Positions 56,635-64,000 of a stretch of DNA of 64,000 bases are shown piece after piece. The position numbers were made by a program, and so were the translations under genes. A model generated the notes under the pieces. That model ran no database searches, was not told the origin of the DNA, and saw nothing but the letters and a program-made list of their open reading frames with translations. Within the stretch, counting starts at the first letter, position 1; each line of letters starts with the position of its first letter. This DNA comes from Rubrivivax sp. (GTDB taxonomy: Bacteria; Pseudomonadota; Gammaproteobacteria; Burkholderiales; Burkholderiaceae_C), in contig JAHBZT010000007.1 of assembly GCA_019635315.1 (NCBI GenBank), positions 1-64,000 on the forward strand. Direction: 5' to 3'.

Positions 56635-57683
56635 GCCGATCCCGAGAGCGCACCAGCGCGAAAGGCCTGCTCCCCCTGATGGAAGCCAGGCCATGGAAGG
56701 ACGGCAAGACCGTCACCTACCGGTATCACCCCATCGGGGGACGCCCGATCACCCTCGGCACCGACCTCGACGCCGCCATCGCCGAGGTCCTGCGGTTGAA
56801 CCGCCAGGCGCCGGACAGCGGGACCTTCGGCGAGCTCTGGCGCCTGTATCAGCGTACCCCCGAATGGGCGGACCTGGCCGAGGGCACCCGGATGGACTAC
56901 CGCCTTTGCTGGACGCAGCTCGAGCCGCGCTTCGGGAAGATGGCGCCGCGCGCGCTGACCGCCCAGCACTGCCGGCGATACCTGCGCGTCGAGCGTGCCG
57001 ACGCCCCGGTCCGGGCCAATCGCGAGCTGGCAGTGCTCTCGAACCTGTGCAACGTCGCGATCGACACCGGCGACGCCGACATCAACGTCTGCCGGCACGT
57101 GCGCCGCAACAAGGAACGGCCGCGCCACCTGGCGCCCGAGGCGTCGACACTGGAGCGCTTCCTAAGCTGGGCATGGGCGCGCGGTGGATCCGCCGCCGTG
57201 CTCTCAGGCATGGCCGAGTTCGCGGCCCGCACCGGGAACCGCCGGGTCGAGTTCCGCGAGCTGCACTGGCCGCAGTGGAGCGAGATCGAGGCGCGCCTGT
57301 TCCGAGCAAAGCGCCGCGCCGGCGCGCCGCCTGTCGTGGAAGTGCTCGAGAACTCGGCCGAGCTGCTCGACCTGCGGCAGCGCATGCTGGCGATCAGCGG
57401 GGCGAACAAGGCCGGCCCGGTCTTCCCAGCAGCGCGCGGCGGCGCCTACCGCGAGCGCGCGTTCAAGTCGGCATGGCAGCGCCTGATGGCCGATGCGACC
57501 GACGCCACCGCGGGGCCGCCGGTGCTGCTCAGGAGCGAGCGCTTCACCTTCCACGACCTGCGCGCCTACTTCACCACCGAGCACAAGCGCCAGCTCGGGC
57601 GGCTGCCCGATCTGCACGCGAACCCGGCGACCACGGCCCGGGTCTATGACCGCACGAAGGTAGTCCGTCGTTCTGGGCTCTGA
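56631..57683 (+). CDS. int: Phage tyrosine integrase
   Basis: A 350-residue recombinase starting at a TTG (GGAGAG a few bases upstream, TTGA overlap with the excisionase gene). The N-terminal region (1-60) resembles an arm-binding domain, a SAM-like domain spans about 65-165, and the catalytic domain has Arg204, His308-x-x-Arg311, His329 and Tyr339. The gene ends 87 bases before the att core at 57771. It differs from the ICE integrase at 1562-2869. It drives integration at tRNA-His. Confidence 0.92.
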   Translation: MSRSRERTSAKGLLPLMEARPWKDGKTVTYRYHPIGGRPITLGTDLDAAIAEVLRLNRQAPDSGTFGELWRLYQRTPEWADLAEGTRMDYRLCWTQLEPRFGKMAPRALTAQHCRRYLRVERADAPVRANRELAVLSNLCNVAIDTGDADINVCRHVRRNKERPRHLAPEASTLERFLSWAWARGGSAAVLSGMAEFAARTGNRRVEFRELHWPQWSEIEARLFRAKRRAGAPPVVEVLENSAELLDLRQRMLAISGANKAGPVFPAARGGAYRERAFKSAWQRLMADATDATAGPPVLLRSERFTFHDLRAYFTTEHKRQLGRLPDLHANPATTARVYDRTKVVRRSGL

Positions 57684-57714
57684 TTTCCCACGCGGGGGGT
57701 CCAGATTTCCCACG
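57682..57714. promoter_or_regulatory. Candidate arm-type integrase sites, right end
   Basis: GATTTCCCACG is present at 57682-57692 (overlapping the int stop) and 57704-57714, in direct orientation 22 bp apart. Left-end copies are at 3128-3138 (inverted) and 3183-3192. The placement close to att supports arm sites for the phage integrase. Confidence 0.55.
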
Positions 57715-57770
57715 GGCCACAGAATAAAGAACGCCGACCTGCGCAAGTGCCTGTCGGCGTTAGGTTTTCT

Positions 57771-57817
57771 TGGGGTGGCTGATGGGACTCGAACCCACGA
57801 CGACCAGAATCACAATC
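57771..57817. repeat. Right att repeat of the prophage within tRNA-His
   Basis: The 47-bp core is identical to 3042-3088. It covers the 3' half of the intact tRNA-His gene from the anticodon loop to the encoded CCA, so the tRNA is preserved after integration. Confidence 0.93.
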
Positions 57818-57847
57818 TGGGACTCTACCAACTGAGCTACAGCCACC
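57771..57847 (-). tRNA. tRNA-His (GTG anticodon)
   Basis: The minus strand folds into a cloverleaf: acceptor GTGGCTG with CAGCCAC, anticodon stem CCAGA/TCTGG with loop TTGTGAT giving anticodon GTG, T arm with GGTTCGAGTCC, discriminator C73 and encoded CCA (57771-57773). The extra G before position 1 (57847) is the G-1 expected of tRNA-His. Its 3' half is the prophage att site. Confidence 0.97.
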
Positions 57848-57878
57848 ACCGAGGTGCAAATTATAGCGGCCGGCCCCT

Positions 57879-59783
57879 TCAGCGCGGGGCCGACGCCGCG
57901 GCGGCCACCGCGGCGGGCACGACCTCGGCCTTGAAGCGCTTCTTCAGCGCGCCGAGGTAGGCCTCGGCCTCGGCCGCCGCGAAGGCCTGCGCGAGCTGGC
58001 CGCGCAGCGGCAGGTCGCCGGCCGGTGGCCGTTCGCGTGGCAGCACCTGCGTCACGCGCAGCACGAAGTAGCCGCGCTCGCCCAGGTCGGCCTCGGCGGC
58101 GGCCGGCAGCTTGCTCGCGTCGGCGCGCATCACGGCGTCGACCACCTCGCGCGGCAGCCCCTGCGGCTGCACGCGCGACACGACGAGGTCCATCGGCAGC
58201 GTCTGCGTCGGCTGCGCCTGCAGTTCGGCCAGCCGCTTGCGGCCTTCCTCGCGTGCCAGCGCGGCGGCCTGGCTGGCGACGACGCGCTCGCGCACCTGGT
58301 CGCGCACCTCGGCCAGCGGCAGCGTGCGCTCCGGCTCGTGGTTGAGGATGCGCGCCGAGACCAGCTGGTTGGTGCCGAACTCGACCGCGTCGGTATTGCG
58401 GCGGTTGCGGATCGAGTCGCCGGCGAATACCGCCTCCAGCAGCTTGGCCGAGGCCAGCGGACCGGTCGCGTCCGGCGCCGGCTGGCGCTGCACGGTCGCC
58501 TTCTGCAGCCGCAGGCCCAGCTTGTCGGCCACCGGCTGCAGGCTGTCGGACTGCTCGTAGGCCGTATTCGTGAACTGCTCGGCGGCCTCGGCCCAGCGGC
58601 GCTGCGCCAGCGTGCGCCGCACCTCGGTCTCGATCTCGGCGCGCGCCGCCTCGAAGGGCTGGCGCTCGCCGCCGCGCGTGGCGGTCAGGCGGATGATGTG
58701 GAAGCCGAAGTCGGTCTCGATCAGGTTGCTGATCTCGCCCGGCTTCATCGCGTAGACCGCGTCCTCGAAGGGCTTGACCATCATGCCGCGGCCGAAGAAG
58801 TCCAGGTCGCCGCCCTGCGCGGCCGAGCCGGGGTCCTGCGAGCTGCGCCGCGCAATGTCGGCGAAGGCAGCCGGGTTGCGCCGCACCTCGGCCAGCAGCG
58901 CCTCGGCGCGCTCGCGCGCCTGCTTGCGTTCGTCGGCCGACATCTCGGCCGGCGCGTTGACCAGGATGTGGCTGGCGCGGCGCTCCTCGGCCACCGTGTA
59001 GCGGCCGGCGTTCTCTTCGTAGTACTTGCGGAGTTCTTCCTCGGGCACGCTGACGCCGCGCGCGAGCTGCTCGATGTCCAGCACCGCATACTCGATCTCG
59101 GCCTGCTCGGGGCGGCGGAAGCTCGCCTCGTTGGCCTTGTAGAAGGCCTCGAGGTCGGCATCGCCGGGGTTGACGCGCGCGCGGTAGGCGGCGGGGTCGA
59201 AGAACTGCAGCTGCAGCTCGCGCCGCTGCAGCATGGGGTCCAGCGCGGCATTGGCCACGCCGGCGGTCGCGAAGGCCGACTGCACGATGCCGGCCATCAC
59301 CTGCTGCATGCCGAATTCCTGGCGCAGGCGCTGGTCGAACATTTCGGGCGTCATGCCCTGCATGGCCAGCAGTTCGCGGCTGATGCGGCCGTCCTCGCCG
59401 CGCAGGCCGGCAAACTGCGGGTCGCTGTCGAACAGGCGCTGCATGCGCTGCACGGTCGGGTACAGCTGCAACTGGTTGGCGGCGGCCAGCAGCGTGCGTT
59501 CGCGCACGAGGTTGTCCAGCGTCGCGCGGCGCGCCTCGGGCGTGTCCAGCGTGGCGGCGTCGAGGTCCGGGTTCTGGCGCCGCACGCGCTCGACCTGTCG
59601 CTGGTGCGTGGCGTCCCATTCGGCGCGCGTGATCGCGATGCGGTCGACCTTGGCCACCGTCGCGTTGGCGCCGTCGGTGAAGCGCGTGTAGCCCTCGACG
59701 CCGAAGAAGACGAACGACGGGATGATCAGCAGCAGCAGGAAGCCGAGCGCCAGTTTGGAATGGGAACGGATGAACTCGAACAT
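57879..59783 (-). CDS. ppiD: PpiD-like periplasmic folding factor (parvulin-type)
   Basis: A 634-residue membrane-anchored chaperone. [24 protein letters not shown] gives one N-terminal transmembrane helix, followed by SurA-like N-terminal helices (about 30-250), a parvulin domain (about 260-360, from [14 protein letters not shown] to [13 protein letters not shown]), and a helical C-terminal region. It acts at the periplasmic side of the inner membrane in outer-membrane protein folding. Intact, with no effect of the nearby insertion. It ends 32 bases upstream of tRNA-His (same strand). Confidence 0.92.
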   Translation of the reverse strand: MFEFIRSHSKLALGFLLLLIIPSFVFFGVEGYTRFTDGANATVAKVDRIAITRAEWDATHQRQVERVRRQNPDLDAATLDTPEARRATLDNLVRERTLLAAANQLQLYPTVQRMQRLFDSDPQFAGLRGEDGRISRELLAMQGMTPEMFDQRLRQEFGMQQVMAGIVQSAFATAGVANAALDPMLQRRELQLQFFDPAAYRARVNPGDADLEAFYKANEASFRRPEQAEIEYAVLDIEQLARGVSVPEEELRKYYEENAGRYTVAEERRASHILVNAPAEMSADERKQARERAEALLAEVRRNPAAFADIARRSSQDPGSAAQGGDLDFFGRGMMVKPFEDAVYAMKPGEISNLIETDFGFHIIRLTATRGGERQPFEAARAEIETEVRRTLAQRRWAEAAEQFTNTAYEQSDSLQPVADKLGLRLQKATVQRQPAPDATGPLASAKLLEAVFAGDSIRNRRNTDAVEFGTNQLVSARILNHEPERTLPLAEVRDQVRERVVASQAAALAREEGRKRLAELQAQPTQTLPMDLVVSRVQPQGLPREVVDAVMRADASKLPAAAEADLGERGYFVLRVTQVLPRERPPAGDLPLRGQLAQAFAAAEAEAYLGALKKRFKAEVVPAAVAAAASAPR

Positions 59784-59969
59784 CGCTGGGTGGCCTCTGG
59801 GCAGGAAGCGGCGGGCGGTGGGTCGCGGTGTCGCCGCAGCCGGGGCTGGCGGTCTTCACCACCGGTCCGCCGCGGCGGCCGGCTCGGCGCTGGAAGGGAT
59901 GCCGGTCGGGGCCGCGCCAACCGCGGCGCGGCGGCCGCGATGACCGCGCGGCGCATTTTATCGCTGCGG

Positions 59970-60045
59970 TGGTGGGTGCTGACGGGATCGAACCGCCGAC
60001 CTACGCCTTGTAAGGGCGCCGCTCTACCGGCTGAGCTAAGCACCC
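59970..60045 (-). tRNA. tRNA-Val (TAC anticodon)
   Basis: The minus strand has acceptor GGGTGCT with AGCACCC, D arm GCTC...GAGC, anticodon stem GCGCC/GGCGT with loop CTTACAA giving TAC, T arm GGTTCGATCC, and encoded CCA (59970-59972). All arms pair normally. It lies between ppiD and hupB. Confidence 0.96.
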
Positions 60046-60143
60046 GGTGTGCTCAAAGCAAAGGGCCCGGCCCGCGCGGCGGCACCACCGGGCCCGGCCC
60101 CCTTGCGGGGCGGCCGGACCGCCGGCGCGGCCCGGCCGATGCC

Positions 60144-60413
60144 TCAGAGCGCGTCGCGCAGGCCCTTGCCGGGCCGGAACTTGGGCACCTTCGCGGCCTT
60201 GATCTTGATCGCCGCGCCGGTGCGCGGGTTACGGCCGGTGCGCGCGGCGCGCTTGGTGGCAGTGAACGTGCCGAAGCCGGTGATCGTGACGCTGTCGCCC
60301 TTCTTCAGCGACGTCCGCACGGCGCCGATCAGCGCTTCCAGCGAACGCGACGCGGCGGCCTTGGAGATGTCGGCCTTGGAGGCAATGACTTCGATCAGTT
60401 CACTCTTGTTCAC
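60144..60413 (-). CDS. hupB: HU-beta nucleoid protein
   Basis: An 89-residue HU protein: [19 protein letters not shown] start, [18 protein letters not shown] with the DNA-intercalating loop (RNPRTG at 61-66), and [11 protein letters not shown] at the end. It bends and compacts DNA and may serve as host factor for integrase systems. It is transcribed from a strong promoter at 60554-60583. The gene usually stands next to lon; here a different set of genes is upstream. Confidence 0.97.
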   Translation of the reverse strand: MNKSELIEVIASKADISKAAASRSLEALIGAVRTSLKKGDSVTITGFGTFTATKRAARTGRNPRTGAAIKIKAAKVPKFRPGKGLRDAL

Positions 60414-60553
60414 GTCGCGGTTCCCCTCTCAAGGTGTGCGGTGGACGGATGGGCGGTACGGGCACGTCGCGCTTGCTGCGGCCTGGTCACGGCCTGCGCT
60501 GCTTCGTTCGCCGACCCGCCTGCCTTCCTCGTTGTCTCTCGGCGGTGCGGACC

Positions 60554-60583
60554 ATTACAGCGCCCGCACTTTCCCGGTGTCAA
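60554..60583 (-). promoter_or_regulatory. hupB promoter
   Basis: On the minus strand TTGACA (60578-60583) and TGTAAT (60554-60559) are separated by 18 bp, six and five consensus matches. It lies about 141 bp before the hupB start. Except for this promoter I see nothing else of note in the 296-bp gap 60414-60709. Confidence 0.75.
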
Positions 60584-60709
60584 GCGGAGCGCGGATTCTA
60601 GGCGCTCCGTGCACGCATGTCCCCCGCGTCCGCGGGTGCCGGCGGCCCGTGATGCAGCGTGATTCCACCGTTGACAACTCGGCGCGATGAGCCTATCTGC
60701 CGCCCGCCG

Positions 60710-61801
60710 CTAGGCGCGTGCCACCGCCTCGGCCAGCGCCCGCCCCAGGTCCGTGGTGCCGGCGCGGCCGCCGAGGTCCGGCGTGCGCGGCGCCTGCGGG
60801 TCGGCGAGCACGGCCTCGATGGCGCGCAGCACCGCGTCGTGCGCGTCGCGGTGGCCCAGGAAGTCCAGCATCATCGCCGCGCTCCAGACCTGGCCGATGG
60901 GATTGGCGATGCCACGGCCGGCGATGTCCGGGGCCGAGCCGTGCACCGGCTCGAACAGGCTCGGCCACGCGCGTGTCGGGTTCAGGTTGGCCGAAGGCGC
61001 GATGCCTATCGTGCCGGTGCAGGCCGGCCCGAGGTCGGAGAGGATGTCGCCGAAGAGGTTGCTCGCGACGACGACGTCGAACTGCTGCGGCCGCTGCACG
61101 AAGAAGGCGGTCAGGATGTCGATGTGGAAGCGGTCGACGGTCACGTCCGGATACGACTTCGCCATCGCCGCCACACGTTCGTCCCAGTACGGCATCGTGA
61201 TCGCGATGCCGTTGCTCTTGGTCGCGCTGGTCAGCCGGCGGCGCGGCCGCGAAGCCGCCAGCTCGAAGGCGAACTTCAGCACGCGGTCGACGCCGTGGCG
61301 CGTCATCACGGTCTCCTGGACCACGAACTCGCGCTCGCTGCCCTCGAACATGCGGCCGCCGATGCTGGAGTATTCGCCCTCGGTGTTCTCGCGCACGATC
61401 CACATGTCGATCGCGCCGGGCGCCAGCGGCGCGCCCTCGCGGTCCACCAGCGGGCTGCGGATGCCGGGCATCAGCCGCGCCGGGCGCAGGTTGACGTACT
61501 GGTCGAACTCGCGCCGGAACTTCAGCAGGCTGCCCCACAGCGAGACATGGTCGGGCACCGTCGCCGGCCAGCCGACGGCGCCGAAGAAGATCGCGTGGTG
61601 GCCGGCTATGCGGTCCTTCCAGTCGTCCGGCATCATCTGGCCGTGCCGGGCGAAGTAGTCGCAGTTGGCGAAGTCGAACTCGTCGAGCGCGAGCGCGATG
61701 CCGAAGCGGCGCGCCGCGGCGTCGAGCACGCGCAGGCCCTCGGGCATCACCTCCTGGCCGATGCCGTCGCCGGCGATGACCGCGATGCGGTGGGTGGTCA
61801 T
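60710..61801 (-). CDS. Tartrate/isopropylmalate-type dehydrogenase
   Basis: A 363-residue NAD-dependent beta-decarboxylating dehydrogenase. It starts MTTHRIAVIAGDGIGQEV (nucleotide-binding glycine loop), has MWIVRENTEGEYSSIGG (about 140-156), and SLFEPVHGSAPDIAGRGIANP (about 282-302) with the NAD-binding motif. Tartrate dehydrogenase (TtuC) is the closer match by start and EYSSIGG pattern, though 3-isopropylmalate dehydrogenase is possible. It overlaps the EamA transporter gene by ATGA, so the two may handle the same organic acid. Confidence 0.85.
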   Translation of the reverse strand: MTTHRIAVIAGDGIGQEVMPEGLRVLDAAARRFGIALALDEFDFANCDYFARHGQMMPDDWKDRIAGHHAIFFGAVGWPATVPDHVSLWGSLLKFRREFDQYVNLRPARLMPGIRSPLVDREGAPLAPGAIDMWIVRENTEGEYSSIGGRMFEGSEREFVVQETVMTRHGVDRVLKFAFELAASRPRRRLTSATKSNGIAITMPYWDERVAAMAKSYPDVTVDRFHIDILTAFFVQRPQQFDVVVASNLFGDILSDLGPACTGTIGIAPSANLNPTRAWPSLFEPVHGSAPDIAGRGIANPIGQVWSAAMMLDFLGHRDAHDAVLRAIEAVLADPQAPRTPDLGGRAGTTDLGRALAEAVARA

Positions 61802-62718
61802 GGCAGGGTCTCCTTCGTCGGTGGTGTGCGGGCCGGCCGCACGACCAGCGCGACGCCGACCGCGGCCAGCACCAGGCCGGCCAGCACGGTGGGTGTCAGC
61901 GCCTCGTCGAACAGCCACCAGGCCAGCAGCGCGGTGCACGGCGGCACCAGGTACATCAGGCTGGACACCGCGGTGGCGGCGCCGCGCTGGATCAGCAGGT
62001 ACAGCAGCGAGCTGCCGCCCAGCGTCAGCGCCAGCACGCTCCAGGCCATCGCGCCGACCAACTCGGCGTGCATCGTGAAGCCGCCCCAGGCGGTGGTGCT
62101 CTCCCACAGCGCCAGCGGCAGCGTGACGGCGAAGGCCGCGGCCAGCTGCACGGTGTTGGCGGTGCGCACGTCGCAGGGCTGCACCCAGCGCTTCTGGTAC
62201 AGCGTGCCGGCGGTGATGCTGGCCAGGGCCAGCAGCGCAAAGCCGACATTCAGCGCCCGCGCCTCGCCCAGGTGCAGCTTGTTCCACACCACCAGCACCA
62301 GCCCGGCCAGGCCGAGCGCGAGCCCGGCCCATTGGCGCGCGGCGACATGGCCGCTGCCGCGCGAGCTGACCCACAGCGCCGTCAGCACCGGCTGCAGGCC
62401 GACGATCAGCGCCGCCAGTCCGGCGCCGAGGCCGTCCTTCACCGCCGCCCACACGCCGCCCAGGTAGCCGGCGTGCATCAGCACCCCGGTCACCGACAGG
62501 TGCCACCACTGCCCGCGCCCCTGCGGCCAGGCGGCGCGCACGAGCGCGATCCACAGCAGGAAGGCCAGCACCGACAGCGCATAGCGCGCGGCCAGGAAGC
62601 CCAGCGGCGGCGCATGCGGCATGCCGAAGCGCGCGACCACGAAGCCGGTGCTCCAGATCAGCACGAACACCGCCGGCATCGCGCGCAGCAGCGCGTCGTC
62701 GCGCGCGGTGCCCCCCAT
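61798..62718 (-). CDS. EamA-family drug/metabolite transporter
   Basis: A 306-residue membrane protein with ten predicted transmembrane helices in two EamA repeats (about 10-140 and 155-290), for example FVLIWSTGFVVARFG in helix one and YLVPPCTALLAWWLFDEAL near the end. Members export amino acids or metabolites. It overlaps the dehydrogenase by ATGA, so co-expression is likely. Six bases separate it from pgsA upstream. Confidence 0.88.
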   Translation of the reverse strand: MGGTARDDALLRAMPAVFVLIWSTGFVVARFGMPHAPPLGFLAARYALSVLAFLLWIALVRAAWPQGRGQWWHLSVTGVLMHAGYLGGVWAAVKDGLGAGLAALIVGLQPVLTALWVSSRGSGHVAARQWAGLALGLAGLVLVVWNKLHLGEARALNVGFALLALASITAGTLYQKRWVQPCDVRTANTVQLAAAFAVTLPLALWESTTAWGGFTMHAELVGAMAWSVLALTLGGSSLLYLLIQRGAATAVSSLMYLVPPCTALLAWWLFDEALTPTVLAGLVLAAVGVALVVRPARTPPTKETLP

Positions 62719-62724
62719 GCGGCC

Positions 62725-63291
62725 TCAGCGCGCCTTCGCGCGGATCTCGGGGATCGCCTTGCGCAGGTAGTAGGCCATCGACCAGACCGTCAGCACGGCG
62801 GCGATCCAGATCATCGCCGTGCCCCACAGCCGCGTGTCGACGACGCCGAACAGCGCGCCGTCGTAGAGCAGGAAGGGGATCGCGACCATCTGCGTCAGCG
62901 TCTTGGCCTTGCCGACCATGTGCACCGCCACGCTGCGCGAGGCGCCGATCTGCGCCATCCACTCGCGCAGCGCGCTGATCGCGATCTCGCGGCCGATGAT
63001 GATCAGCGCGACGAAGACGTTGACGCGGTCCAGCTCCACCAGCACCAGCACGCAGGCGCAGACCAGGAACTTGTCGGCCACCGGGTCCAGGAAGGCGCCG
63101 AAGGACGAGGTCTGGTTGAGCTTGCGCGCCAGCCAGCCGTCCAGCCAGTCGGTCAGCGCGAACAGCACGAACAGCGCGGTGGCGACCAGGTTCTTGGTCG
63201 CCACCGGCCCGGGCAGGTAGAACACCCCGACGATCAGCGGAATGGCCGCGATGCGCGCCCAGGTCAGCAGCGTCGGGACGGTCAGGAACAT
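62725..63291 (-). CDS. pgsA: Phosphatidylglycerophosphate synthase
   Basis: A 188-residue integral membrane enzyme of the CDP-alcohol phosphatidyltransferase family. The complete motif is D48-x2-D51-G52-x2-A55-R56-x8-G65-x3-D69-x3-D73 (in TDWLDGWLARKL and GAFLDPVADK). It joins CDP-diacylglycerol to glycerol-3-phosphate for phosphatidylglycerol synthesis. Several hydrophobic segments follow. The placement near uvrC is typical of betaproteobacteria. Confidence 0.93.
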   Translation of the reverse strand: MFLTVPTLLTWARIAAIPLIVGVFYLPGPVATKNLVATALFVLFALTDWLDGWLARKLNQTSSFGAFLDPVADKFLVCACVLVLVELDRVNVFVALIIIGREIAISALREWMAQIGASRSVAVHMVGKAKTLTQMVAIPFLLYDGALFGVVDTRLWGTAMIWIAAVLTVWSMAYYLRKAIPEIRAKAR

Positions 63292-63343
63292 GGGCCGATG
63301 CTACCGTCGCCTCGCGACCGGCGTGCGACCGCCGTGCGCCGCC

Positions 63344-63946
63344 TCACTGGTCCAGCGTCGCCGGCTTGAAGCGGCGCTCGTCGTCGAACAGGAAGACCTC
63401 GACGAACTTCCACGGCCGCGGCAGCCGGCTCACGTTGCCGTAGGGCGCGGCGCGGCGCACCGCGTCGGTGGCCAGCTTGATCGTGTCCTTGGCCTCGCGC
63501 GGCTCGCGCAGCACCTTGATCGCGCGCACGCTGCCGTCGGCGTTGAGCTCGACCTCCAGCACCGGGATCGCCAGCAGCGGTTCCGGCGGGCGGCCCATGT
63601 AGCTGGTGTCGGGATGCGCGGCGACCAGGCGCATCGCGGCCAGCACCTTCAGCTCGGCGGCACTGCGCGGCGTCTGCGGCGGCGGCAGCTGCACGTAGCG
63701 CGGTGCCGCCAGACGTGCGGCCGGGGCCGGCGCCGGCGCCGCAGCCGGCGGCGCGGGCACGGGCGCAGGCCGCGGCGCCGGGGTCGGTGCCGGCGCGGGG
63801 GCCGGCGTTGGCACAGGGGCCGGCGCCGGCGCGCGCGACGCGCAGCCGGCGGCCAGGGCCACCGCGACGAACAGCGCCGCCAGCGCCGGCCGCTGCGGCG
63901 CCGGGCGCCGCGAAGGCCGCCCTGCAGGCGGCTCAATGCAAGGCAC
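63344..63946 (-). CDS. TonB-like lipoprotein
   Basis: A 200-residue protein from GTG 63946, with GAGGAG seven bases upstream. A signal peptide ends in lipobox LAAGC (Cys35), followed by a Pro/Ala-rich repeat region (about 38-80) and a TonB C-terminal-like domain (about 95-195, with IPVLEVELNADGSVRAIKVL). The anchor and Pro-rich spacer could span the periplasm. It lies between uvrC, which it overlaps by 14 bases, and pgsA. Precise role unknown. Confidence 0.7.
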   Translation of the reverse strand: MPCIEPPAGRPSRRPAPQRPALAALFVAVALAAGCASRAPAPAPVPTPAPAPAPTPAPRPAPVPAPPAAAPAPAPAARLAAPRYVQLPPPQTPRSAAELKVLAAMRLVAAHPDTSYMGRPPEPLLAIPVLEVELNADGSVRAIKVLREPREAKDTIKLATDAVRRAAPYGNVSRLPRPWKFVEVFLFDDERRFKPATLDQ

Positions 63947-64000
63947 GATAGATCTCCTCTGCCAGTTCCCGCGAGATGCCGTCCACGCCGGCCAGGTCGT
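63933..64000 (-). CDS. uvrC: UvrC excinuclease C-terminus (partial)
   Basis: Only the last 21 codons and the stop (63933-63935) lie in the window. They read DLAGVDGISRELAEEIYRAL and His, which matches the second helix of the UvrC C-terminal helix-hairpin-helix domain. uvrC next to pgsA is a common arrangement in this group. Being so short, the identity relies on motif and context. Confidence 0.75.
   Translation of the reverse strand, partial: DLAGVDGISRELAEEIYRALH

Larger units (their letters stand above)
3042..57817. mobile_element. Complete P22/Bcep22-like temperate podoviral prophage
   Basis: The element is bounded by 47-bp perfect direct repeats that match the 3' half of tRNA-His. It encodes an integrase and an excisionase candidate beside one att site, an immunity region, replication and recombination functions, terminase, portal, scaffold, capsid, tail and candidate ejection proteins, lysis proteins and accessory genes. 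No gene essential for a podovirus is visibly broken, so it may be inducible. The podoviral call follows from the large P22-like portal, the coat-like capsid protein, the absence of tape-measure, sheath and baseplate genes, and a set of small glycine-rich proteins followed by a giant protein. Length is about 54.8 kb. Confidence 0.92.

Noticed and set aside
58338-60662. Long open frame on the plus strand (774 codons)
   Set aside because: Antisense to ppiD, tRNA-Val and hupB, so it cannot be coding.
60671-60700. Plus-strand promoter with TTGACA in the hupB-dehydrogenase gap
   Set aside because: The -10 match is poor and it would point into the end of the convergent dehydrogenase gene with no plus-strand gene after it.

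Overview
The window is GC-rich DNA from a betaproteobacterium, most likely a member of the Burkholderiales. The flanking chromosomal genes (ppiD, a tRNA-Val, hupB, pgsA and the end of uvrC) and their sequences suit that group. About 55 kb of the 64 kb is one complete, apparently intact prophage (3042-57817). Its 47-bp end repeats (3042-3088 and 57771-57817) match the 3' half of the tRNA-His gene at 57771-57847. To its left (1-3041) lies the edge of a second, unrelated mobile element: a truncated TraG-like conjugation gene, a small membrane protein and a P4-type integrase ending next to the same att site. Two elements therefore appear stacked in tandem on one tRNA-His gene.

The prophage looks like a temperate podovirus of the P22/Bcep22 kind. 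A rightward cluster at its left end (3294-4605) holds small accessory genes and a DUF4942 gene. A leftward block of about 40 kb (45111 down to 4609) follows in transcription order: Cro-like regulator, CII-like regulator, two DNA methyltransferases, a DUF1376-like replication gene carrying a candidate origin, a winged-helix protein, RusA, a nine-gene sugar/methyl-transfer cluster, terminase, portal, scaffold, capsid, adaptors, LamG-like tail proteins, candidate ejection proteins, a giant polyvalent protein, a receiver-domain protein, a holin-transglycosylase fusion and spanins. Almost every junction is an ATGA or GTGA overlap, so translation is probably coupled.

The immunity region (44887-46560) has a short repressor without a protease domain and a divergent Cro-like gene. 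Four operators of the form AGGCA-N4-TGCCT stand in two pairs with the same 23-bp spacing, each pair placed the same way over a sigma70-like promoter. The rightward early block (46559-57683) encodes an LPD29 protein, small membrane proteins, a recombination set (Fe-S-type PD-(D/E)XK nuclease, candidate annealing protein, SMC-like ATPase, DnaQ-like exonuclease), an Acb2-like anti-CBASS candidate, an ASCH-like protein, a DUF5131 protein, a DUF4224 excisionase candidate and the integrase beside att.

Right of the prophage the host genes all read leftward: tRNA-His, ppiD, tRNA-Val, hupB with a strong promoter, a tartrate/isopropylmalate-type dehydrogenase, an EamA transporter, pgsA, a TonB-like lipoprotein and the last 21 codons of uvrC.

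The points most worth a second look are the phage-encoded receiver domain with a membrane tail, the repeat cluster inside the replication gene, the operator architecture, the Acb2-like protein, the glycosyltransferase/methyltransferase cluster and the tandem integration.
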